Notes under the pieces: model-generated
The model's input: only the letters and a program-made list of their open reading frames with translations
Database searches by the model: none
What the model was told of the DNA's origin: nothing
Shown: piece after piece, positions 19,431 to 27,932 of the stretch
Numbering within the stretch: the first letter of the stretch is position 1
Layout: every line of letters starts with the position of its first letter
Position numbers and translations under genes: made by a program
From: Pseudomonas sp. BN417
GTDB taxonomy: Bacteria > Pseudomonadota > Gammaproteobacteria > Pseudomonadales > Pseudomonadaceae
Reading direction: 5' to 3'
Length of the DNA stretch: 47,445 bases
Assembly: GCF_029871205.1 (NCBI RefSeq)
Contig: NZ_SSOJ01000036.1
Location: 1-47,445 of the forward strand

Positions 19431-20165
19431 ATGTCGATCATTCTGCGCAACTGGCCGCATCTACTGGCCATCATCTGGTTCATCGGCTGCTGGTTGGGCT
19501 ACACCCGCTACGCCATCTGGAAAGGCCGGGACACGGCGTGCCTGGCTTCGGTCCTGCACCTCTATCGCGAGGACTGGATGCGCCGGCTGCTGCTGCGCGA
19601 CAACCGCATCGCCGATGCCAGCGTGATCGGAAACCTGGAGCGCAACGCCTCGTTCTTCGCCTCCAGCACCCTGATCATCCTGGCCGGTATCCTCACCGTG
19701 CTCGGTTCCACAGATCGCGCGGTCTCGGTGCTGGAGGACCTGCCATTCGTGCAGCCCGCCAGCACCGGCATCTCCGAGCTGAAGCTGCTGGGCCTGGCGG
19801 TGGTCTTCGTCTATGCCTTCTTCACCTTCAGCTGGTGCATGCGCCAGTACAACTTCGCCGCCATCCTGGTGGGCTCGGCGCCGATGATCGGCGAGAGGCA
19901 CGTCAGCGAGCAGGAGCGAAAAGACTTCGCCGAGCGCACCGCACGGGTGATATCCCTGGCGGCCAACCAGTTCAACTTCGGCCTGCGCAGCTACTACTTC
20001 GGCATGGCGATGCTGGCCTGGTTCATCAATCCCTGGTTCTTCATGATCGTCACCACGGGCGTGGTGCTGGTGCTGTATCGCCGCGAATTCCATTCCGATG
20101 TGCTGGATGTAATGGTCTACACCCCGACCCAGGCGCTGGAGGCGCCCAAGGAGAAAGTCGAATGA
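19431..20165 (+). CDS. DUF599 family inner-membrane protein
   Basis: 244 residues with four hydrophobic segments (about 5-22, 75-95, 118-138, 190-215). The layout and motifs (an N-terminal span, the DWMRRLLLRDNRIADASVIGNLERNASFFASSTLIILAGIL segment, the FSWCMRQYNFAAILVGSAP loop, RSYYFGMAMLAWFINPWFF) match DUF599, a widespread proteobacterial membrane family of unknown function. AAGGAATT precedes ATG 19431. It overlaps the next gene by ATGA, so both are likely made together. Confidence 0.8.
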   Translation: MSIILRNWPHLLAIIWFIGCWLGYTRYAIWKGRDTACLASVLHLYREDWMRRLLLRDNRIADASVIGNLERNASFFASSTLIILAGILTVLGSTDRAVSVLEDLPFVQPASTGISELKLLGLAVVFVYAFFTFSWCMRQYNFAAILVGSAPMIGERHVSEQERKDFAERTARVISLAANQFNFGLRSYYFGMAMLAWFINPWFFMIVTTGVVLVLYRREFHSDVLDVMVYTPTQALEAPKEKVE

Positions 20166-20551
20166 GTATTCCGTTCTGGTGCCTGTTCTTCGCGGCCTTG
20201 CTCATCTACCTGGCCAGGGCCCCAGTGGCCAAGGCCATGAGCGAGGAGGGCAGGGGTTATGACAACCGCAATCCGCGGGCGCAGCAGGCACGGCTGACCG
20301 GCTTCGGCGCTCGGGCGGTCGCGGCGCACCAGAACAGCATCGAGACCTTTCCGTTGTTCGCCGCGGGCGTGCTGGTGGCCCAGGTCACCCAGACCCAGGG
20401 CTGGTTCGTCGACCTGCTGGCGATCCTCTTCATCGTTTCGCGGGTCCTTTACTTGTTCCTCTACTGGAACGACAAGGCCACTTTGCGCAGCCTGGTCTGG
20501 GTCATCAGCCTGGTCTGTTGCCTGCTGCTGATGCTCAGCCCGGCGCTCTGA
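20162..20551 (+). CDS. MAPEG family membrane protein
   Basis: 129 residues with four hydrophobic spans. The segment NPRAQQARLTGFGARAVAAHQNSIETFPLFAAGVLVAQ, with its ARAxxAHQNxxEtxPLF core, is the MAPEG signature of membrane glutathione/eicosanoid-type proteins. Bacterial MAPEG members mostly have unknown function; some show glutathione transferase or peroxidase activity. The ATG overlaps the preceding stop (ATGA), indicating translational coupling with the DUF599 protein. Confidence 0.85.
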   Translation: MSIPFWCLFFAALLIYLARAPVAKAMSEEGRGYDNRNPRAQQARLTGFGARAVAAHQNSIETFPLFAAGVLVAQVTQTQGWFVDLLAILFIVSRVLYLFLYWNDKATLRSLVWVISLVCCLLLMLSPAL

Positions 20552-20565
20552 CCGGCCCGCAAAAG

Positions 20566-20598
20566 ACAAGGCCCGCAAAAATGCGGGCCTTGTTGTTC
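20566..20598. terminator. bidirectional terminator between MAPEG gene and lipoprotein gene
   Basis: A perfect 12-base stem (20566-20577 and 20582-20593) with an AAAA loop, flanked by A-rich sequence on the left and TTGTT on the right. It serves both convergent genes. Confidence 0.88.
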
Positions 20599-20612
20599 CT
20601 GCTACCGGGAGC

Positions 20613-20840
20613 TTACTGGCTCTTCTCCTCGGTCGGTGCGGTCTCCGGAGCGGCCGGGGCGGGCGCGCTCGGAGCCGGGGTGGCCTCTGGAGCCGGAGTC
20701 GGGGTCGGCTCGGTAGCGGGTGCGCTCGGCTGGGATTCAGTTGCCGGTGCAGCCGGGGCCTGGGCCTCTTCCTTCTTGTCGCAGGCAGCGAGACCAAGGC
20801 TGGCGGCCAGCAGCAGGGCGAGAGACAGGGTTTTCTTCAT
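20613..20840 (-). CDS. small proline/alanine-rich lipoprotein
   Basis: 75 residues. A lipoprotein signal peptide ends in the lipobox L17-A-A-C20, so the mature protein starts at Cys20 followed by DKKEE. The remaining ~50 residues are a low-complexity Ala/Pro/Thr/Glu chain that should be disordered, ending in EEKSQ. Aspartate at +2 favours inner-membrane retention in E. coli rules; Pseudomonas rules differ. An upstream in-frame ATG (20855) is rejected because it overlaps the GGAGG that serves ATG 20840. Function unknown. Confidence 0.8.
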   Translation of the reverse strand: MKKTLSLALLLAASLGLAACDKKEEAQAPAAPATESQPSAPATEPTPTPAPEATPAPSAPAPAAPETAPTEEKSQ

Positions 20841-21066
20841 AAATAGAGCCTCCATGTGTGGCTTTCCTCATCGATAGCCGTTTGAACGTGTGAGCTTATT
20901 CGAAGTTCAATGTTTTCGCGCGAAAAATGCGTTAATTCCTGAGGTCAGCTCCGGCTGGGCCATCGGCCGCCGAAAAAGCCCGTCGCTGAGCGCTTGTCTA
21001 CACGCGGAAGATCCCTCCGGCAGGGTATGATTCCGGCCCTCGCCACTCTCCGCCAAGGTCGTAGTC

Positions 21067-21522
21067 ATGACGGACAACTCCCTTATTGAACGAGCCCAGC
21101 GCTTTCTTTCCGCGCTGCGCCATTGCCAGGTGCTCGGTATGAGCGTGCACGACGCCACGCCCGCGGGCCTGACCCTGAAGTTGCCCTACAGCGCCCAGAT
21201 CATCGGCAACCCGGAAACCGGCGTGATCCACGGCGGCGCCATCACCACCCTGATGGACACCACCTGCGGCATCTCCACCGTCTGTGTACTGCAGGAATTC
21301 GAGATCTGCCCGACCCTGGACCTGCGCATCGACTACATGCACCCGGCCGAGCCGCACAAGGACGTGTTCGGTTTCGCCGAATGCTACCGGGTGACCCCGA
21401 ACATCATCTTCACCCGCGGCTACGCCTATCAGGACGATCCGGCCCAGCCCATCGCCCACGTGGTCGGCGCCTTCATGCGCATGGGCAAGCCCGGCCAGCT
21501 CAAGCAGGGAGGTGCGGCATGA
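21067..21522 (+). CDS. PaaI-type hotdog thioesterase, first of a tandem pair
   Basis: 151 residues with a single hotdog domain. NPETGVIHGGAITTLMDTTCGIS is the PaaI motif, with the HGG oxyanion region and an acidic residue (Asp) at the catalytic position. CPTLDLRIDYMHPAEPHKDVFGFAECYRVT forms the central strands. Such enzymes hydrolyse acyl- or aryl-CoA thioesters; the substrate is not known. The stop overlaps the next gene by ATGA. TATGAT at 21026-21031 could be a -10. Confidence 0.85.
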   Translation: MTDNSLIERAQRFLSALRHCQVLGMSVHDATPAGLTLKLPYSAQIIGNPETGVIHGGAITTLMDTTCGISTVCVLQEFEICPTLDLRIDYMHPAEPHKDVFGFAECYRVTPNIIFTRGYAYQDDPAQPIAHVVGAFMRMGKPGQLKQGGAA

Positions 21523-21962
21523 GCCTCGACCTCAACGCCCTGGTCCGCGAAGCCCACGAGAAAAACGACTACGACCCGCTGGTGTGCCTGATCCCCTACG
21601 CCAAGCTGCTCGGCATCGAATGCCTGCGCCTGGGCGACGACATGGTCTTCCGCCTGCCGGCGAACAAGGACAACATCGGTAACCCGACTCTGCCGGCCAT
21701 TCATGGCGGGGTGATCGCCGGCTTCATGGAGCATGCGGCCATGCTTCATCTGCTGATGTTCATGGGCACGCCACATATGCCCAAAATCATCGACTTCTCG
21801 ATAGATTACCTGCGCGCCGGACACTATCGTGACACCTACGTCCAGTGCCAGGTCTGGCGACAGGGCCGCCGCGTCGCCAACGTCGCCATCACTGCCTGGC
21901 AGACCACCCAGACCGAACCCATAGCCACGGCCCGCGCCCACTTCAAGGTCGACGAACCCTGA
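21519..21962 (+). CDS. PaaI-type hotdog thioesterase, second of a tandem pair
   Basis: 147 residues. NPTLPAIHGGVIAGFMEHAAML is the equivalent motif with Glu at the acidic position instead of the Asp of its neighbour. IIDFSIDYLRAGHYRDTYVQCQVWRQGRRVANVAITAWQ follows the family pattern. The two genes are paralogues joined by ATGA and may form a hetero-oligomer or hydrolyse different thioesters. An N-terminal extension of about 25 residues (DLNALVREAHEKNDYDPLVCLIPYAKLLG) is longer than usual for PaaI. Confidence 0.83.
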   Translation: MSLDLNALVREAHEKNDYDPLVCLIPYAKLLGIECLRLGDDMVFRLPANKDNIGNPTLPAIHGGVIAGFMEHAAMLHLLMFMGTPHMPKIIDFSIDYLRAGHYRDTYVQCQVWRQGRRVANVAITAWQTTQTEPIATARAHFKVDEP

Positions 21963-22005
21963 GGCGCGGCATCCGACGCGTGCGGTTGCTCATTAGGAAA
22001 GTCCG

Positions 22006-23256
22006 ATGGTTGCGTTACTCATACTCGGTGGACTGCTGCTGATCGTCACCGGCCTGGTCTGGCTGGTGATGCTGGCGTTCGGCACCAGCCTGCTCTGGGG
22101 CTTCGGCAGCCTGCTGCCGCCGGTCACCCTGGCCTATGTGCTCTGCCACTGGCGCACCGCGCGCAAGGCCGTGGCCCTCGGCGCCATGGGCTTCATCCCG
22201 CTGGTGGTGGGCCTGACCATGATGGCCGCCCAGCAGCCCGAGCGCCTGCAGTCGATCCTCAGCCTGCGCTGGGTGGGCGCGGGGGAAAAGGTCGCGTCCG
22301 AACTGGACATCCGCCTCAACGGCGAGCTCAACGGCCAGCGTTTCGTGCCGCTGGAGGCCGAATTGGTGGGCGGTATCCTCAGCCTGCGAGAGGGCCAGGA
22401 CTTCTACGCCCGCCGCGAGCTGAGCATCCGCCTCGGGCGCCAGCCCGAGGGGGCGCTGCGCCTCGATGTGCTCCCCCAGGACGCCGGCCCGCACCCTGAA
22501 GTCGAGATCAGTTGGCTGCTGCCGGAACAGGAACTGCCGGAGGCCCGACGCATCCCCCGCGGCTACACCTTGCACCTGGACCTGCAGCCGGTGGCGCCGA
22601 ACCGGCTCGCCGGCGACTTCCACCTGGTGCTGCCGCCCAAGTTCGCCACCACCCTGTCCGGGCATCTTGAAGTCTTCACCGACCGCCTGCGCTACCGCGA
22701 TGGCCAGGTCGACACCGCCTACGACTCCCGCGACACCCTGGCCTACGTGGTCCGCGACTACCTGCAGCGCCGTTTCGCCACCCGCGATGTGGAGCTGGCC
22801 CAGTTGCCGGCCTTCAGCCTGCCGGCGCGGGAACTGGAGCTGGAGGTGGAGGCGCGGATCGACGGCCAGCTCCAGCGGTTGCCGCTGCAACTCTCCAAGA
22901 ACGAGGGCCGTGGCTGGCGGGTGCAGCGCGACAGCTTCCCGCCCCTGGCCGCTTCCGGTGCCGCGCCCGTGGCGCAAAGCGAGGCGAGCCCGGAGACGGC
23001 GGCCGCAGCCGAGGCCGCCCGCTCGGTGGACCGCCGCGAGCGATTCTCCCTGCAGCGCCTGTTGAGCAACCCCAATCACTACCAGGACCTCGCCATGCGC
23101 GTGTTCACGGTGCGCGGCAGCACCGCCGAAGGCCGCTTCGCCGGCCTCGATCGCGACGGCCGTGTGCTGATTCGTCGTAACCTCGGCGGCGCAGGGGCGG
23201 CCAGCTTCAGCCTGGCGGTTGATGAGATCGCGTGGGTCGAGTTGCTGGAGCCCTGA
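22006..23256 (+). CDS. uncharacterised membrane-anchored protein
   Basis: 416 residues that I do not place in a characterised family. About two or three hydrophobic segments lie within the first 75 residues (VALLILGGLLLIVTGLVWLVMLAF and AVALGAMGFIPLVVGLTMM among them). They are followed by a large beta-rich soluble region with repeated motifs such as LxGxFHLVLPPKF and LxVFTDRLRYRDGQVD, and an Ala/Glu linker around 325-345. The C-terminal part (SNPNHYQDLAMRVFTVRGSTAEGRFAGLDRDGRVLIRRNLGGAGAASFSLAVDEIAWVELLEP) looks like a small SH3-like beta barrel. The start ATG 22006 follows AGGAAAG. The gene sits 43 bases after the thioesterase pair and could be co-transcribed. Confidence 0.7.
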   Translation: MVALLILGGLLLIVTGLVWLVMLAFGTSLLWGFGSLLPPVTLAYVLCHWRTARKAVALGAMGFIPLVVGLTMMAAQQPERLQSILSLRWVGAGEKVASELDIRLNGELNGQRFVPLEAELVGGILSLREGQDFYARRELSIRLGRQPEGALRLDVLPQDAGPHPEVEISWLLPEQELPEARRIPRGYTLHLDLQPVAPNRLAGDFHLVLPPKFATTLSGHLEVFTDRLRYRDGQVDTAYDSRDTLAYVVRDYLQRRFATRDVELAQLPAFSLPARELELEVEARIDGQLQRLPLQLSKNEGRGWRVQRDSFPPLAASGAAPVAQSEASPETAAAAEAARSVDRRERFSLQRLLSNPNHYQDLAMRVFTVRGSTAEGRFAGLDRDGRVLIRRNLGGAGAASFSLAVDEIAWVELLEP

Positions 23257-23302
23257 TTCCCCGGGTGTACGACTCGTTTTCCCGTCAGCGAAGCTCGATT
23301 GC

Positions 23303-23366
23303 GTAGCGTGCGCCGTGCGCACCAGATCCCCCGCGCGGTGGTTCCGGTGCGCGCAGCGCACCCTAC
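23303..23366. repeat. GTAG-headed inverted repeat (REPIN-like), GTGCGC type
   Basis: The left unit (23303-23323) begins GTAG and the right unit (23346-23366) ends CTAC. The 21-base arms are reverse complements at 18 positions and contain GTGCGC/GCGCAC palindromes. This is a common Pseudomonas intergenic repeat and lies just upstream of the htpG promoter. Confidence 0.8.
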
Positions 23367-23389
23367 CGTCAGGCGTCTTTCGCTAAGCA

Positions 23390-23417
23390 CTTGAAATCCT
23401 TGTCGAAGGCCCCATCT
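23390..23417 (+). promoter_or_regulatory. heat-shock (sigma32/RpoH) promoter of htpG
   Basis: CTTGAAA (23390-23396) and CCCCATCT (23410-23417) are separated by 13 bases, a complete match to the RpoH consensus CTTGAAA-N(11-16)-CCCCATnT. The start would lie about 50 bases before the htpG ATG. Confidence 0.93.
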
Positions 23418-23472
23418 GGATGACATCCGCCGCCTTATGCGGCCCAAGCCATCGACGTGGAGTTAGAAGACC

Positions 23473-25371
23473 ATGAGTGTGGAAACTCAAAAAGAAACCC
23501 TGGGCTTCCAGACCGAAGTGAAGCAATTGCTTCACCTGATGATCCATTCCCTGTATTCGAACAAGGAAATCTTCCTCCGTGAACTGATTTCCAACGCCTC
23601 CGACGCCTCCGACAAGCTGCGTTTCGAAGCGCTGGCGACGCCTGCACTGCTGGAAGGCGGCTCCGAGCTGAAGATCCGCGTCAGCTTCGACAAGGACACT
23701 CGCACCGTCACGCTCGAGGACAACGGCATCGGCATGAGCCGTGACGAGGTGATCGCGCACCTGGGCACCATCGCCAAGTCCGGCACCGCCGACTTCCTGA
23801 AGAACCTCTCCGGCGACCAGAAGAAGGATTCCCACCTGATCGGCCAGTTCGGCGTGGGCTTCTATTCCGCCTTCATCGTCGCCGACAAGGTGGACGTCTT
23901 CACCCGCCGCGCTGGCCTCTCGGCCGCTGAAGGCGTGCACTGGTCCTCGAAGGGCGAGGGCGAGTTCGAAGTCGCCACCATCGACAAGCCGGAGCGCGGC
24001 ACCCGCATCGTCCTGCACCTGAAGAGCGGCGAAGAGGAATTCGCTGATGGCTGGCGCCTGCGCAACGTCATCAAGAAGTACTCCGACCATATCGCCCTGC
24101 CGATCGAGCTGCCGAAGGAACACCACGGCGAAGAGGCTCCGGCCGAACAGGAGTGGGAAACCGTCAACCGCGCCAGCGCGCTGTGGACCCGCCCGCGCAG
24201 CGAGATCAAGGACGAGGAATACCAGGAGTTCTACAAGCACGTTGCCCACGACTTCGAGAACCCGCTGTCCTGGAGCCACAACAAGGTCGAAGGCAAGCTG
24301 GAGTACAGCTCGCTGCTCTATGTCCCGGCCCGTGCACCGTTCGACCTGTACCACCGCGAGGCCCCGCGCGGCCTGAAACTGTACGTGCAGCGCGTGTTCA
24401 TCATGGACCAGGCCGACCAGTTCCTGCCGCTCTACCTGCGCTTCATCAAGGGCGTGGTGGACTCCAACGACCTGTCCCTGAACGTTTCCCGCGAGATCCT
24501 GCAATCGGGCCCGATGATCGACTCGATGAAGTCGGCCCTGACCAAGCGCGTGCTGGACATGCTGGAGAAGCTGGCGAAGAACGAACCCGAGCAGTACAAG
24601 GGCTTCTGGAAGAACTTCGGCCAGGTGCTGAAGGAAGGCCCGGCCGAAGACTTCGCCAACAAGGAGAAGATCGCCGGCCTGCTGCGCTTCGCCTCCACCA
24701 GCGGCGACGCCGGCGAGCAGAGCGTGTCCCTGGCCGACTACATCGGTCGCATGAAGGAAGGCCAGGACAAGATCTACTACCTCACCGGCGAGAGCTATTC
24801 GCAGGTGAAGAACAGCCCGCACCTGGAAGTCTTCCGCAAGAAAGGCATCGAAGTGCTGCTGCTCACCGACCGCATCGACGAGTGGCTGATGAGCTACCTC
24901 AGCGACTTCGATGGCAAGGGCTTCGTGGACGTCGCCCGTGGCGACCTCGACCTCGGCAAGCTGGACTCGGAAGAGGACAAGAAGGCCCAGGAGGAAGTCG
25001 CCAAGACCAAGGAAGGCCTGATCGAGCGTCTGAAGTCCGCCCTGGGTGACGAAGTCTCGGAAGTGCGCGTATCGCACCGCCTCACCGACTCGCCGGCCAT
25101 CCTCGCCATCGGCGAGCAGGACCTGGGCCTGCAGATGCGCCAGATCCTCGAGGCCAGTGGCCAGAAGGTTCCGGACTCCAAGCCGATCTTCGAGATCAAC
25201 CCGGCCCACCCGCTGATCGAGAAACTGGATGGCGAGCAGGACGAAGACCGCTTCGGCGAACTGTCCCACATCCTCTTCGACCAGGCCGCCCTGGCCGCCG
25301 GCGACAGCCTGAAGGACCCGGCCGACTATGTGCGCCGCCTGAACAAGCTGTTGGTGGAGCTCTCCGCCTGA
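23473..25371 (+). CDS. htpG: molecular chaperone HtpG (Hsp90)
   Basis: 632 residues, normal for bacterial Hsp90. The N-terminal GHKL ATPase has [30 protein letters not shown], and the lid/Gly-rich [11 protein letters not shown]. The middle domain contains [16 protein letters not shown] with the arginine that contacts ATP, and the C-terminal dimer domain follows. It remodels client proteins in the cytoplasm after DnaK. Regulation by heat shock is supported by the consensus sigma32 promoter upstream. A strong terminator follows directly, so it is monocistronic. Confidence 0.98.
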   Translation: MSVETQKETLGFQTEVKQLLHLMIHSLYSNKEIFLRELISNASDASDKLRFEALATPALLEGGSELKIRVSFDKDTRTVTLEDNGIGMSRDEVIAHLGTIAKSGTADFLKNLSGDQKKDSHLIGQFGVGFYSAFIVADKVDVFTRRAGLSAAEGVHWSSKGEGEFEVATIDKPERGTRIVLHLKSGEEEFADGWRLRNVIKKYSDHIALPIELPKEHHGEEAPAEQEWETVNRASALWTRPRSEIKDEEYQEFYKHVAHDFENPLSWSHNKVEGKLEYSSLLYVPARAPFDLYHREAPRGLKLYVQRVFIMDQADQFLPLYLRFIKGVVDSNDLSLNVSREILQSGPMIDSMKSALTKRVLDMLEKLAKNEPEQYKGFWKNFGQVLKEGPAEDFANKEKIAGLLRFASTSGDAGEQSVSLADYIGRMKEGQDKIYYLTGESYSQVKNSPHLEVFRKKGIEVLLLTDRIDEWLMSYLSDFDGKGFVDVARGDLDLGKLDSEEDKKAQEEVAKTKEGLIERLKSALGDEVSEVRVSHRLTDSPAILAIGEQDLGLQMRQILEASGQKVPDSKPIFEINPAHPLIEKLDGEQDEDRFGELSHILFDQAALAAGDSLKDPADYVRRLNKLLVELSA

Positions 25372-25386
25372 CGGCTGGCTGTAACG

Positions 25387-25417
25387 AAAAAGGCCCGCCT
25401 GTGCGGGCCTTTTTCTT
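25387..25417 (+). terminator. rho-independent terminator of htpG
   Basis: Arms AAAAAGGCCCGC (25387-25398) and GCGGGCCTTTTT (25403-25414) with loop CTGT, 15 bases after the stop. The A- and T-flanks make it potentially bidirectional. Confidence 0.93.
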
Positions 25418-25435
25418 TGGCGTGCCCCAATGATC

Positions 25436-25531
25436 TGCGGGCGATTTCAATCGCCAAGGGTTGCGTAGCTGCCCCTGCAGCATTGCAGGCCGAACCTGCG
25501 GTCCGGTTGGCGAATGAATTCGCCCCTACAA
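25436..25531. repeat. REP-like units upstream of the dienelactone hydrolase gene
   Basis: GGGCGATTTCAATCGCC (25439-25455) is a palindromic REP-like unit. A unit reading GGCGAATGAATTCGCC and ending CCCTAC (25509-25529) is the reverse complement of a GTAG-headed REP. The latter type recurs at 29404-29424 and 29504-29524 and in degenerate form at 36757-36778. Confidence 0.75.
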
Positions 25532-25631
25532 GGGGGGCGCCTCGGAAATCCCCTGCTACGAACGCTGGGAGAAGTCGAATCCCTCATCGGGTCTAACCTT
25601 AGCTATCCCCACTGGCACAGGAGACTTTTCC

Positions 25632-26417
25632 ATGAACAGATGGCTGCTGCCTCCGCTGCTCATTACCCTCGCCGGGCCGGCGTCGGCCGTGATGGTCGTC
25701 CAGGCCGTGCCCTACGAGATCGACGGCAAGGACTTCGAAGGCACCCTGGTCTATGACGATTCGGTGAAGACTCCGCGCCCCGGTCTGCTGATGGTGCCCA
25801 ACTGGCTCGGTGTCACGCCGGCCGCCGCCGAGCAGGCGAAGGAGATTGCCGGTCAGCGCTATGTGATCTTCATCGCCGACATGTATGGCAAGGGCATCCG
25901 TCCGGCCAATCCGGTTGAGGCCAAGGCCGCCGCTACCGCCGTACGCGCCGACCGGCCGCTGATGCGCAAACGCGCCCAGGCCGGGGTGGAGGTGCTCAAG
26001 GCTCAGGGCCGGAAGGTTCCGCTGGACCTGGCCAGCCTGGGCGCCATCGGTTTCTGCTTCGGCGGTGGCAGCGTCCTCGAACTGGCGCGGTCCGGGGCGC
26101 CGCTGAAAGGTTTCGTGTCCTTCCACGGCAACCTGGACACCCCCGATCCGGCCGATGCCCGCAATATCCGCGCACCGATCCTGGTGTTGCACGGCGCCGA
26201 CGATCCGGCGGTGCCCAAGGCCCAGGTGGATGCCTTCAGCGCCGAAATGACCGCCGCCGAGGTCGACTGGCAACTGGTCAGCTACGGCGGCGCGGTGCAT
26301 TCCTTTACCGAGCGCGGGGCCAATGTGCCGGGGCGCAATGAATACCACCCCAAGGTTGCCGCGCGGGCTTACCAGGCCATGAACGGCCTGTTCGACGAAG
26401 TCTTCACCAGCCAATGA
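25632..26417 (+). CDS. secreted dienelactone-hydrolase family protein
   Basis: 261 residues. MNRWLLPPLLITLAGPASA is a Sec signal peptide, so the protein acts in the periplasm, unlike classical cytoplasmic dienelactone hydrolase. The fold is an alpha/beta hydrolase. The nucleophile elbow is GFCFGG (Cys instead of Ser, typical of the DLH family), the acid is in LVLHGADDPAV and the histidine in GGAVHSFTE, so the Cys-Asp-His triad is complete. LLMVPNWLGVTPAAAEQAKEIA near the N-terminus is family-typical. Substrate unknown; an ester or lactone hydrolase. Confidence 0.87.
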   Translation: MNRWLLPPLLITLAGPASAVMVVQAVPYEIDGKDFEGTLVYDDSVKTPRPGLLMVPNWLGVTPAAAEQAKEIAGQRYVIFIADMYGKGIRPANPVEAKAAATAVRADRPLMRKRAQAGVEVLKAQGRKVPLDLASLGAIGFCFGGGSVLELARSGAPLKGFVSFHGNLDTPDPADARNIRAPILVLHGADDPAVPKAQVDAFSAEMTAAEVDWQLVSYGGAVHSFTERGANVPGRNEYHPKVAARAYQAMNGLFDEVFTSQ

Positions 26418-26445
26418 GCGCGAGGTTACGGCCGGTGCCGAGGGG

Positions 26446-27306
26446 CTAGGCCGGCAGCTCGATGCGGCTGGTCTCGCCCGGCACCACCGGCCAGTCGCCG
26501 GCGGCCCAGCGGCTGCGTGCCTGTTCGATCAACTCCGGGCTGCTGGAAACGAAGTTCCAGTTCATCCGCCGCGGAGCGTCCAGGGGCGCGCCGCCGATCA
26601 TCACGAGGTGGCAGCCGCTGCAGGCCGCAACGACGTATTCGACGCCTTCCGGCAGCACCACCATGCTGCGCGGCTCCAGCGGCTGGTCATCCAGCTGTGC
26701 CTCGCCTTCCAGCAGGTAGAGCGCCCGTTGTGGGTGATCGCAGGGAATGGTCAGGGTGGCGCCGGTCTCCAACTGCAGGTCGGCGTAGAGGGTCGGGGAG
26801 AGTACCGGCACAGGCGACTCCAGGCAGAAGCCGTTGCCGGCGATCAGGCGAATGCGTACGCCGAGGGCTTCCTGCTGCGGCAGGCTAGCCGCCGGATAGT
26901 GGCTGTAGCTGGGTTCGCAGCCCTCCAGTTCGCGCGGCAGCGCCAGCCAGACCTGCAGGCCGTGGGCGCGGGAACCACTGGCGACCAGGTCGGCGGGGGT
27001 TCGCTCGACATGGGCGACGCCGCGGCCGGCGGTCATCCAGCTGACGTCACCGGGCCTGACCTGCTGGTCCGAGCCCAGGCTGTCCTTGTGCTGCAATTCG
27101 CCCTCGAACAGGTAGGTGAGGGTGGAAAGGCCGATATGCGGATGCTGGCGCACGTCCATGCCGCTGCCGGGGGCGTAGTCCGCCTCCAGCATGTGGTCGA
27201 AGAACACGAAGGGCCCGACGCTGCGGCACTGGGCCGAGGGCAGCGGGCGAAGGATGGGTTGCCCGGCGACCTCTTCGGCGCGTGGGCGGATGGTGAGGAT
27301 GTTCAT
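26446..27306 (-). CDS. pirin family protein
   Basis: 286 residues from the ATG at 27306. Two cupin domains are expected. The N-terminal one keeps the metal ligands: QHPHIGLSTLTYLFEGELQHKDS supplies two histidines and GRGVAHVERT supplies His and Glu. Pirins bind Fe or similar metals; some bacterial members have quercetin 2,3-dioxygenase activity or modulate pyruvate metabolism, but the role here is not known. A longer reading frame to 27351 is rejected because AGGAAG precedes 27306 and MNILTIRPR is the usual N-terminus. Confidence 0.9.
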   Translation of the reverse strand: MNILTIRPRAEEVAGQPILRPLPSAQCRSVGPFVFFDHMLEADYAPGSGMDVRQHPHIGLSTLTYLFEGELQHKDSLGSDQQVRPGDVSWMTAGRGVAHVERTPADLVASGSRAHGLQVWLALPRELEGCEPSYSHYPAASLPQQEALGVRIRLIAGNGFCLESPVPVLSPTLYADLQLETGATLTIPCDHPQRALYLLEGEAQLDDQPLEPRSMVVLPEGVEYVVAACSGCHLVMIGGAPLDAPRRMNWNFVSSSPELIEQARSRWAAGDWPVVPGETSRIELPA

Positions 27307-27370
27307 GCTGGGGCTTCCTGCGCGGGGTTTGCAGAAGAATAACCCTTCCACGCCGGAAGCCCAGCCTGGC

Positions 27371-27790
27371 TCACTGGCTGAAGTCGCCTTCTGCGAGGCG
27401 GGTTTCGATGCTCACCTCCACTTGGGTCATCAGCTTGTGCAGTGGGCACTTGTCGGCGATTCGCAGCAGGGTGGCGCGCTGCTCGTCGGTCAGGGCGCCG
27501 CGCAGGGTCAGCTTGACGTCCAGGCGGTAGTGCCCCTTGCGCTCCTCGCTATCGTCGCGAGTGACGTCGACGTCCACGCCGGTCAGCGGGATGCCATTTT
27601 TCTGGGCGTAGTAGGTCACGGTCAGGGCTTTGCAACTGCCCAGCGCGGCGTCGAAGTAGTCATGGGGCTCCGGGTCCGCGCCGGCGCCGCCCAGATCCAG
27701 GGGCAGGTCGGTGAACAGCGGGGCCTTGCCAGCGAGTTCGATGCGCTGCCGGGTGCCATTGGCGGAATCACGGGTGAGACGGATGGTCAT
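27371..27790 (-). CDS. OsmC family protein (peroxide/hydroperoxide reductase-like)
   Basis: 139 residues. The two conserved cysteines are present, in the ALGSCKALT and DKCPLHKLM segments, as in OsmC/Ohr/YhfA proteins that reduce organic hydroperoxides through a cysteine pair. HDYFDAALGSCKALTVTYYAQK places it nearer the YhfA/OsmC-like branch than Ohr. AGGAGGCC lies ahead of ATG 27790. It is read in the same direction as the pirin gene 64 bases downstream, so the two may be co-expressed. Confidence 0.87.
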   Translation of the reverse strand: MTIRLTRDSANGTRQRIELAGKAPLFTDLPLDLGGAGADPEPHDYFDAALGSCKALTVTYYAQKNGIPLTGVDVDVTRDDSEERKGHYRLDVKLTLRGALTDEQRATLLRIADKCPLHKLMTQVEVSIETRLAEGDFSQ

Positions 27791-27932
27791 GAATGGCCTC
27801 CTGGCCGAAGGGTGGGGGGAATCCCAGCTAGGCTAGCGCAAAGGGTGGTTGCCGCGCAGGCGATTGCCAGGCTGAACGCCGAGAGGTGAATGGCGGTCTA
27901 CAGTCCCCCAGCCCATCCAGGGAGGAGTTGCC

